A stretch of 64,000 nucleotides of DNA, from NCBI GenBank assembly GCA_016794585.1, contig JAEUJM010000018.1, forward strand, positions 124,001-188,000. The letters are read 5' to 3'. Made by a program: the position numbers and the translations under genes. The DNA comes from Acidimicrobiales bacterium. Lineage in GTDB: Bacteria > Actinomycetota > Acidimicrobiia > Acidimicrobiales > DATDAH01. The notes under the pieces are model-generated. The model did not search any database. It was not told the origin of the DNA and saw only the letters and a list, made by a program, of their open reading frames with translations. Shown piece after piece: positions 57,284-64,000 of the stretch (position 1 is the stretch's first letter; every line of letters starts with the position of its first letter).

Positions 57284-57539
57284 CACCCGGCATGTCTCGA
57301 CGTCGTCGCATGCTGCGCGCGGGCGAGCGTGCCGTCGCGGGGCGAGGGTGTGCCTTCTCCCGAGGCCCGTGATCGAGTCGATCTGATCACGGGGGCCTCG
57401 CGGCCGGGCGACCTGCGCTCGGCGAGCGTGCCGTCGCGGCCGAGGGCGCCGCGGCCCCGACGCGGTCTGACACCCGGCGGTCACGCCAGCCACCCGGCAT
57501 CGCTAGTGTCGGCCGTTTCACCGACCCCAGGAGCGAACG
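57284..57539. other. Intergenic stretch with duplicated segments
   Basis: A 256-bp gap holds a perfect 19-bp direct repeat GGCGAGCGTGCCGTCGCGG (57322-57340 and 57421-57439, 99 bp apart) on either side of a hairpin. CACCCGGCAT occurs at 57284-57293 and 57491-57500. The layout suggests an old duplication around the hairpin. No gene is seen in it. The 3' end contains AGGAG before the next ATG. Confidence 0.7.
57361..57400 (+). terminator. Hairpin downstream of the serine hydrolase gene
   Basis: CGAGGCC-CGTGATC and GATCACG-GG-GGCCTCG pair with a two-base bulge over a 10-nt loop. It lacks a U-tract and is the strongest structure in the gap. Confidence 0.55.
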
Positions 57540-58016
57540 ATGGCGGACAGTCGACCGGAGGGACGTGCGCTCGGGCCGCTCGGCGCCGGCCGGGCCATGG
57601 CCGAGGGCGTGGTGCACCAGATCGTCAACGGCGTGGTGCGCGAGCTCGACGTCAACGCCATCGTCGGTCAGGTCGACATCGACGACCTGCTGACCCGCAT
57701 CGACATCGACGCGCTCCTCGAGCGCATCGACATGGACGCCCTGCTGGACCGGGTCGACGTCGACGGCATCATCAAGCGGGTCGACCTCCAGGCACTGATG
57801 GCGGACATCGGCCTCCAGGACATCGTCCGTCAGTCCACCGGCGTCCTCGCCAGCGACTCCGTGAAGCTCGTGCGGGTGCGCACCATGAACGGCGACGTGC
57901 TCCTGTCCCGCTTCATCGACCGCCTGCTGCATCGCACCCCCCGGTACCCCGAGCTGGCATCGGCCACGGCGCCCACGCCGGCGGTCGAGGTGGCGTCGGC
58001 CGAGGTGGCGTCATGA
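57540..58016 (+). CDS. DxDxLLxRI-repeat protein
   Basis: This 158-residue protein is unassigned. A central block of about 60 residues repeats the pattern (I/V)D(I/V/M)DxLLxR(I/V), seen as VDIDDLLTRI, IDIDALLERI, MDMDALLDRV-like and VDVDGIIKRV, roughly every 11 residues. Such short repeats make a solenoid or coiled ribbon. The C-terminus contains an Arg-rich segment (LLSRFIDRLLHRTPR) and a Pro/Ala tail. It overlaps the RDD membrane protein gene as ATGA, so the pair likely works together at the membrane. AGGAG precedes the ATG. Confidence 0.75.
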   Translation: MADSRPEGRALGPLGAGRAMAEGVVHQIVNGVVRELDVNAIVGQVDIDDLLTRIDIDALLERIDMDALLDRVDVDGIIKRVDLQALMADIGLQDIVRQSTGVLASDSVKLVRVRTMNGDVLLSRFIDRLLHRTPRYPELASATAPTPAVEVASAEVAS

Positions 58017-58483
58017 GCGTCGTCACCGTCGAGGAGATCTCGCCCCGCCACGGCCAGCCCGCCGGCATCGTGTCCCGGGGCGCCGCCGCCCTCGTGGACT
58101 TCGGTGTCGTGTGGGTCATCAGCGCGGCCATCTCCCTCAGCCTGAACCTGGTGCAGTCGGTGCTGGGCACGGACGCCAGCGGCGAGCTGGGTGCTGCCGG
58201 CGCATTGCTCGCCGGGGCGGCGCTCCTGTTCACCTACCTGTCGCTGTGCTGGATCGTCGGCGGCCGCACGATCGGGCAACTGCTGCTCGGGCTGCGGGTG
58301 CGCCGCGTGGGCGGCGGGCGCATCGGCTTCTTCCAGTCCATCGCCCGCGGCTGGATGGCCACCTACCTTCTGGCCCTGCTGTTCTGGTCGGTCGTGTCCC
58401 GGCGCAGCGCCGCGGTGTGGGACGTCGTCCTGCGCACCGAGGTCGTCTACGACTGGACGAAGGCCGAGCCGCACCCCAAGTAG
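58013..58483 (+). CDS. RDD-family membrane protein
   Basis: A 156-residue protein with the RDD signature: GIVSRGAAALVDFGVVWVISA with Arg and Asp in the first helix, then two more helices, and the RTIGQLLLGLRVRRVGGGRI and SIARGWMAT blocks. The family is thought to transport ions or small solutes, including osmoprotection in some cases. It is translationally coupled to the repeat protein. Confidence 0.88.
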   Translation: MSVVTVEEISPRHGQPAGIVSRGAAALVDFGVVWVISAAISLSLNLVQSVLGTDASGELGAAGALLAGAALLFTYLSLCWIVGGRTIGQLLLGLRVRRVGGGRIGFFQSIARGWMATYLLALLFWSVVSRRSAAVWDVVLRTEVVYDWTKAEPHPK

Positions 58484-58507
58484 GGGCGGCGGGGTAGGCA
58501 ACGACCC

Positions 58508-59434
58508 ATGAGGTGGCAACGAGGGCAGCGGAGCGGCGACCTGCGTGACGAGCGGGCGTCGACCCAGGGCCGTGGCGGCGGTGGCCTGGGCGGGCTGCCC
58601 ATCCCGTCGGGCAAGGGCGGCCTGGTCGTCCTCGCCATCGTCGTCGTGGTCAGCCTGTTGGGCGGCGGCAGCCTGCTCGGGGGCGGCGGCGGGGACGGAG
58701 GCTCGTCCGACACGGGCATCGACATCACCGACATCCTGGGTGGGCTCGGTGAGGCGCAGACCGCCCCCTCCGGCGCCGACGATGAGGTGCCCGGCGCACC
58801 GGACCCCGAGGCCGAGCTCGTCGACTTCGCCTCGTTCGTGCTCGACGACGTGAACGCCACCTGGGACGAGATCTTCCAGCAGTCGGGCCAGCAGTACCGC
58901 AACGCCGAGCTGGTCCTGTTCCGCGACGGCGTGGACACCGGCTGTGGCAACGCCACCTCGGCGGTCGGGCCCTTCTACTGCCCGCCCGACCAGACCGCCT
59001 ACCTCGACCTCGGCTTCTTCCGGGAGCTGAACGACCGCTTCGACGCTCCCGGCGACTTCGCCCAGGCCTACGTGATCGCCCACGAGATCGGTCACCACGT
59101 GCAGAACCGCCTCGGCATCAGCGACGACGTGAACCGCCAGCAGGCGGCCAACCCCGGCGAGGCCAACGACCTGTCCGTGCGCCTCGAGCTCCAGGCCGAC
59201 TGCTTCGCCGGCATCTGGGGTCACTCGGTCTACAACCGCGGCGTCCTCGAGGACGGCGACCTCCAGGAGGGCCTGGACGCCGCCGCGGCGGTCGGCGACG
59301 ACCGCATCCAGGCGTCCGCCGGCGTCGACGTGAACCCCGAGACGTGGACCCACGGCTCGTCCGAGGACCGCCAGGAGTGGTTCAACCGCGGCTTCGACAC
59401 CGGCGACGTCAACCAGTGCGACACCTTCTCCTGA
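58508..59434 (+). CDS. Neutral zinc metallopeptidase (YpfJ type)
   Basis: The 308-residue membrane-anchored protein has one helix near residues 38-52 (GGLVVLAIVVVVSLL), a Gly-rich linker, and the peptidase domain. It has HEIGHH with His192, Glu193 and His196, and RLELQADCFAGIWGH as the downstream metal ligand region. Cys residues in TGCGNATSAVGPFYCPP are conserved in the family. The function is unknown, though the domain faces outward. TAGGCA lies 7 nt before the ATG. Confidence 0.9.
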   Translation: MRWQRGQRSGDLRDERASTQGRGGGGLGGLPIPSGKGGLVVLAIVVVVSLLGGGSLLGGGGGDGGSSDTGIDITDILGGLGEAQTAPSGADDEVPGAPDPEAELVDFASFVLDDVNATWDEIFQQSGQQYRNAELVLFRDGVDTGCGNATSAVGPFYCPPDQTAYLDLGFFRELNDRFDAPGDFAQAYVIAHEIGHHVQNRLGISDDVNRQQAANPGEANDLSVRLELQADCFAGIWGHSVYNRGVLEDGDLQEGLDAAAAVGDDRIQASAGVDVNPETWTHGSSEDRQEWFNRGFDTGDVNQCDTFS

Positions 59435-59447
59435 CCGACGCGTCTGC

Positions 59448-60098
59448 TCACCAGGAGTCTGGTGACGGCCATCCGTCGGGCGGACGAAACGGATAGCCGT
59501 TGTCAGGGTTGTGGACTACGTCGGGGAGGGGTGAGTACTTCAGGTGTCCAGCCGTAACCCGCAGATAGACGTCCGCCACGTTGTTCAGGTGCTGAAGGCC
59601 CCGTCGAGGCGGAGCGGCTACGCAGGTCAGAAGGCCGTAGTCCTGCGCCGCCTCGATCGCGGGGATGAGATCGGTATCGCCACTGACGAGGAGGATGGCG
59701 TCGGGTCGGTCATCGGCTGAAGCCGCACGGACGATCTCGACGGCGAGGTTGACATCCGTTCGCTTCTCCTTCTGAAAGCCCACCAGCTCGCCACACTTGG
59801 TGCAAGGTCGCGTCTTAAGTTCGTACTTGCCGAGGAGGGTCCTGAAGTAGGGCGGCTGGCTGAACTGGAGTGCTTGAAGGTAGATGTCTTGCCGTCGCTG
59901 CGCAGCGTGCTCGGATACGAAGCTGGTGCAGTAGACGACCTGGGTCAGGTCGAACTCGATTCCTCCAGCCTTCTCGCCCGCCGTCCTCGCTAGTCGCTTG
60001 CACATCGCAGTGATGTCCAGCCATCGGTATCGGAGGAGGTTCGCTGCTTCCATGCCGTGATACAGATTCAGCCCGTCCACGAAGGCAGCGATCTCCAC
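59448..60098 (-). CDS. NYN-domain (PIN-like) nuclease-family protein
   Basis: The 216-residue protein has NYN/LabA-like hallmarks: AAFVDGLNLYHGM (Asp and Asn of the active site), EKRTDVNLAVEIV, and LLVSGDTDLIPAIEAAQDYG, which together give the acidic metal-binding set of PIN-like nucleases. An inserted CxxC (RPCTKCGELVGFQ) may hold zinc. NYN proteins generally cleave RNA. The gene is of clearly lower G+C than its neighbours, a likely recent acquisition. The GTG at 60098 is the only reasonable start; a candidate small RNA lies immediately upstream on the opposite strand. Confidence 0.85.
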   Translation of the reverse strand: MEIAAFVDGLNLYHGMEAANLLRYRWLDITAMCKRLARTAGEKAGGIEFDLTQVVYCTSFVSEHAAQRRQDIYLQALQFSQPPYFRTLLGKYELKTRPCTKCGELVGFQKEKRTDVNLAVEIVRAASADDRPDAILLVSGDTDLIPAIEAAQDYGLLTCVAAPPRRGLQHLNNVADVYLRVTAGHLKYSPLPDVVHNPDNGYPFRPPDGWPSPDSW

Positions 60099-60103
60099 CC
60101 GGC

Positions 60104-60132
60104 TTGTCCCTTCGATCGGTCGTCGGTACGAT
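60104..60132 (+). promoter_or_regulatory. Promoter of the candidate small RNA
   Basis: TTGTCC (60104-60109) and TACGAT (60127-60132) are separated by exactly 17 bp, a good sigma-70-type promoter pointing rightward, away from the NYN gene. Confidence 0.45.
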
Positions 60133-60138
60133 GGTACG

Positions 60139-60204
60139 AGCTTCCCTCACGTGTGAGCGTGGGGACCCAGATGGCCCCGCCTCGTGCGGGGCCATCCGCT
60201 TTTT
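60139..60204 (+). ncRNA. Candidate ~66-nt small RNA with two hairpins
   Basis: From the predicted start near 60139, the RNA would form a first stem CCTCACG/CGTGGGG (six Watson-Crick pairs and one G-U) over TGTGAG, then a second stem ATGGCCCCGC/GCGGGGCCAT with loop CTCGT, followed by CCGCTTTTT. No reading frame with a start occurs in it. It is not a known RNA family to me; it could pair with the adjacent NYN gene system or be independent. Confidence 0.4.
60171..60204 (+). terminator. Rho-independent terminator with U-tract
   Basis: A perfect 10-bp stem (60171-60180 with 60186-60195) over a 5-nt loop and a run of five T (60200-60204). It is the only classical intrinsic terminator seen in the window and it points rightward. 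It also lies 6 bp beyond the stop of the convergent M20 gene. Confidence 0.8.
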
Positions 60205-60209
60205 CACCG

Positions 60210-61652
<1,443 letters not shown>

Positions 61653-61742
61653 GGCACCAGCCTGCCCCATCCGTCCGAACGAGCCGTTCAACGCCGGCCG
61701 GTCACCAGCCGATAGGTACAACGACCTACGGGAGGCCGCCGC

Positions 61743-62063
61743 ATGCCCATGGAGGGCAGCTCCGAGGAGTACGAGAAGCTGACGCTCGCGTCGCTGAAGA
61801 AGGCCGCGTCCCCGGACTCCGACGCGACCTACCACAACAACCGCGCCGCCATCTTCGCCAGCCTGGCGTCGGCCGCCGCATCCTCGGAGATGGCCGAAGC
61901 CCTGAACCGCCTGGCGGGCACGGCGCCGGCGGACGCCCCGGCGACGCCTCCCGCCCGCACCTCGGCGGTCACGCCGGTCCCCTCGGCCGACGGTCAGGGC
62001 AACGGGCGGTCGGCCGGATCGGGTCCGCCGGGCAAGGAGCTCGTGCGCCGCGAGTCTGCGTGA
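61743..62063 (+). CDS. Small uncharacterised protein
   Basis: A 106-residue protein without membrane helices. The first 60 residues are helical (EEYEKLTLASLKKAASPDSD... AAIFASLASAAASSEMAEAL) and the rest is disordered Ala/Pro/Gly-rich. GGGAGG at proper distance before the ATG supports a real gene. No family known to me. Confidence 0.65.
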   Translation: MPMEGSSEEYEKLTLASLKKAASPDSDATYHNNRAAIFASLASAAASSEMAEALNRLAGTAPADAPATPPARTSAVTPVPSADGQGNGRSAGSGPPGKELVRRESA

Positions 62064-62089
62064 GGTCGCCGACGCGGTAGGAAGGGGCG

Positions 62090-62800
62090 ATGTCCCGGCG
62101 CACCCGCAACGTCCTGGGCGCCGTCGTGGTGCTCGGCCTGGTCGGTCTCCTGGTCGCCCGCCTCCTGGCCGAGCCGGCGCACCTGCTCCTCGCCGGTGAC
62201 TCCATCCTGCGCCAGACCGGCCCCAAGCTCGACGAGACCTTCGGCCGCGAGGTGGCGGTGGACAACGCCGCGCTCAACAACTCGGGCCTGCTCACGCCGG
62301 GTTTCGTCGACTGGACGAAGCGCCTGGAGGAGCAGCTCGCCCAGGACGACCCCGAGGCCGTCGTCTTCTTGTTCATCGGCAACTACACCGACACGGACTT
62401 CGCGACCGACGCCGACGGCAACCCGATCCTGAAGAACACCCCCGAGTTCTTCGAGGCGTGGGGCAAGGAGGCCGACCGGCTGATGCAGGTGCTCGAGGAC
62501 AACGGCTCGGACGCGGCGGTCTACTGGGTGCTCCCCCCGCCCCAGTACACCGAGGTCAACCAGATCACCACCGCCGGGCTCCGGGCCGAGTACGAGGCGC
62601 TGGCCGAGCGGTGGCCCCAGATCACGCTGATCGACGCCAACGACGCGCTCGCGGGGCCGAACGGTGAGTACCTGGCGTCGATCACCAACCGCCAGGGCGA
62701 GGTCGTCCCGCTGCGCGTGCCCGACACGGTCCACCTCACCGACGTGGGCGCCCGCCGCCTCGCCCGCCTCATCCACGAGGCCGTCGAACAGGACCTCTGA
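62090..62800 (+). CDS. SGNH/GDSL-like hydrolase, membrane-anchored
   Basis: The 236-residue product has an N-terminal membrane anchor (VLGAVVVLGLVGLLVARLL). The following SGNH-type domain has LLLAGDSILRQTGPKL as block I, FLFIGNYTD as the Gly/Asn blocks and PDTVHLTDVGARRLARLI as the terminal Asp/His block. It probably removes or moves acyl groups at the outer face. It is the third SGNH protein in the window. AAGGGG precedes the ATG. Confidence 0.8.
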   Translation: MSRRTRNVLGAVVVLGLVGLLVARLLAEPAHLLLAGDSILRQTGPKLDETFGREVAVDNAALNNSGLLTPGFVDWTKRLEEQLAQDDPEAVVFLFIGNYTDTDFATDADGNPILKNTPEFFEAWGKEADRLMQVLEDNGSDAAVYWVLPPPQYTEVNQITTAGLRAEYEALAERWPQITLIDANDALAGPNGEYLASITNRQGEVVPLRVPDTVHLTDVGARRLARLIHEAVEQDL

Positions 62801-62969
62801 GCGCCGACACGACGGCTGAGCACCGGTCGGTGCGGCGCCCGTCCCCGCGCGCCGGCCGCCCGAGCGCGGACGAGTACGGCCCGAGCCTGGCCGAAGGCGC
62901 CTCGCCGCACCCGGCGGCGGCGCCCCGTCCGCCCGACCACTGCCGGCGACCGGGTGCCACACTGGTCCC

Positions 62970-63683
62970 GTGGACGTGGCCATCCTGGTGCACGACGGGG
63001 TCAGCGCCGCCGAGGCCCTGGCGCCGGCGGAGGTGTTCGGCGCGGTGCCCGACGTCGCCGTGCACTTCGTGGCGCACCGCACCGGCCCCCACGCCACCCA
63101 GGGCCGCCCCGGCGTGCTCGTGGCCGACCGGTCGGTGGCCGACTGGCCCGACCCCGACACCCTCGTCGTCCCGGGTGGGCTGGGCGTGCGCCGGCTGGTG
63201 GAGGACGACGCCCTCCTCGCCTGGATCGCCGACGCCCATCGCACCACCCAGTGGACCGCCGGCGTCTCGACCGGCGTCCACCTCCTCGGTGCCGCCGGCG
63301 TGCTCGACGGTTGCGACGCCACCGGGCACTGGTTGCTGCTCGACGAGCTGAGCGGTGCCGGCGCGGTGGCGAGCGCCGAACGACTCGTCCGCCACGGCCG
63401 GGTGATCACCGCGTCCGGGGCGACCAGCGCGTTCGACCTCGCCCTGCTCGTGGTCGACCGCACCTTCGGCGCCGAGACGGCCGAGCGGGTGCGGGCGGGG
63501 CTGGCCGACGACCCCGACGGGAGCCGCCAGGGTCGCGTGCATCGCTGGCGAGGGCGGTCGACGCGCCATCGCATTGCGGGTCGCTACGTCATCGACGACG
63601 AGCAGGAGCGCGGGGCGGGCGATGGTCCCGGACGGCGGGGCCGCCGCCGGCGCCGTCAGTCGTCGCCGTCGTCCCCGGTCTGA
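62970..63683 (+). CDS. DJ-1/PfpI-superfamily protein lacking the nucleophilic Cys
   Basis: A 237-residue protein with a DJ-1/PfpI glutamine-amidotransferase-like fold: VDVAILVHDGVSAAEALAPAEVFG, DTLVVPGGLGVRRLVED and the elbow TAGVSTGVHLLGAAGVLDGCDATGHW. The elbow normally holds Cys (xCTG); here it is Ser100, so ordinary peptidase or amidase chemistry is unlikely. This resembles the amidase-1-like domain of AraC-type regulators (FTR1-like) with no HTH. The C-terminal tail is Arg/Ser-rich. The stop overlaps the convergent DUF2254 gene by 28 bp. CACACT lies 6 nt before the GTG. Confidence 0.85.
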   Translation: MDVAILVHDGVSAAEALAPAEVFGAVPDVAVHFVAHRTGPHATQGRPGVLVADRSVADWPDPDTLVVPGGLGVRRLVEDDALLAWIADAHRTTQWTAGVSTGVHLLGAAGVLDGCDATGHWLLLDELSGAGAVASAERLVRHGRVITASGATSAFDLALLVVDRTFGAETAERVRAGLADDPDGSRQGRVHRWRGRSTRHRIAGRYVIDDEQERGAGDGPGRRGRRRRRQSSPSSPV

Positions 63684-64000
63684 CCGAGCGCCTCGAGGGC
63701 CTCGTCGTAGCGTCGGCGCACGTCGGCGAGGTCGCCCCCGATCCGGAGGTTGCCCTCGGCGCTCTCCCAGACCATGTCGGCCTGTGACCGCAGGGCCCAA
63801 CGCTGCTCGTCGGTGCGCATCTGCGGGCCGAGGAGGGTGACCGACTCGAGGAGGCGGATGAGCACCGCGGTGTTGTCGTCCCCCGCTTGGCGGATCTTGT
63901 CGAAGGCGCTGTCGGTGACGTCGGTGAAGCTGAGGTAGCGGTCCACCACGCGGATGGTGCCGTCGGCGTCGCGGTGCGCCCGCTGGGGGAGCGGGTCCTC
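63656..64000 (-). CDS. DUF2254 membrane protein (C-terminal part, runs off the window)
   Basis: Only the last 114 codons are in the window. DADGTIRVVDRYLSFTDV and the helix SAFDKIRQAGDDNTAVLIRLLESV match the cytoplasmic C-terminus of DUF2254 proteins, whose N-terminal half has membrane helices that would lie beyond the right edge. It ends in an acidic tail. Function unknown. Confidence 0.75.
   Translation of the reverse strand, partial: EDPLPQRAHRDADGTIRVVDRYLSFTDVTDSAFDKIRQAGDDNTAVLIRLLESVTLLGPQMRTDEQRWALRSQADMVWESAEGNLRIGGDLADVRRRYDEALEALGQTGDDGDD

Overview
The window is very G+C-rich and densely coded, with genes on both strands, many GTG starts and GTGA/ATGA/TGATG stop-start overlaps. 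The gene content is that of a high-GC Gram-positive actinobacterium: DUF3566 protein, SoxR of the CX2CXCX5C type, mycothiol-linked DinB and maleylpyruvate-isomerase-like folds, F420/flavin luciferase-like oxidoreductases, four bacterial class I cytochromes P450, a ChoD-like flavoprotein and DUF2254. SLH-domain exoproteins together with this metabolic repertoire fit the class Acidimicrobiia, but that placement is inference. About fourteen genes have a TANNNT (or GATACT) hexamer 6-8 nt before the start codon and no ribosome binding site, so many messages are probably leaderless.

Layout. 1-5 kb: a truncated cupredoxin gene, a DinB-like enzyme, soxR with a SoxR-box-like site over its own -10, an orphan ParA ATPase coupled to a DUF3566 membrane protein, and a 2-oxoglutarate oxygenase. 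4.3-9.8 kb: two cyclic-di-GMP enzymes (GAF-PAS-GGDEF and a membrane GGDEF-EAL) flanking an amidohydrolase. 9.8-10.5 kb: a ParDE toxin-antitoxin pair with a 15-bp palindromic operator. 10.5-17.8 kb: catabolic oxidoreductases (nitronate-monooxygenase-like, P450, SDR, luciferase-like, DUF1295, ChoD). 17.8-22.5 kb: four unassigned genes, including two paralogous secreted proteins built from about six copies in total of a ~100-residue, two-cysteine repeat. 22.5-24.4 kb: a P450-TetR operon with an operator in its promoter.

24.5-38.9 kb is rich in envelope functions: a PASTA-less Ser/Thr kinase with a seven-repeat extracellular propeller, two SLH-domain exoproteins, an acyltransferase-3/SGNH protein, a SurE-like lipoprotein and an arylsulfatase, mixed with an acyl-CoA synthetase and another luciferase-like enzyme. 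39-46.4 kb: P450, a parallel beta-helix exoprotein, a CoA-transferase and a two-gene ABC exporter. 46.5-48.6 kb: an alkylation-repair operon (Ada-AlkA fusion plus Ogt). 48.7-49.9 kb: a lower-G+C islet with a methyltransferase broken at a run of ten C. 50-56 kb: YihY protein, animal-type haem peroxidase, an ECF sigma factor overlapped by a low-complexity membrane partner, and the fourth P450. 56-64 kb: a class C beta-lactamase-like lipoprotein, a DxDxLL-repeat/RDD pair, a zinc metallopeptidase, a second low-G+C islet (NYN nuclease-like gene beside a candidate small RNA), an M20 peptidase, an SGNH protein, a DJ-1-like protein lacking the nucleophilic Cys, and the C-terminal end of a DUF2254 protein.

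Most convergent gene ends are separated by strong hairpins without U-tracts. The most promising unexplained items are the paired repeat exoproteins, the NYN/small-RNA islet, the sigma factor with its unusual partner, the poly-C frameshift, and a 49-bp palindrome between two divergent genes where a terminator would not be expected. No tRNA, rRNA, CRISPR array, insertion sequence or origin was seen. No gene-free stretch exceeds 300 bases.
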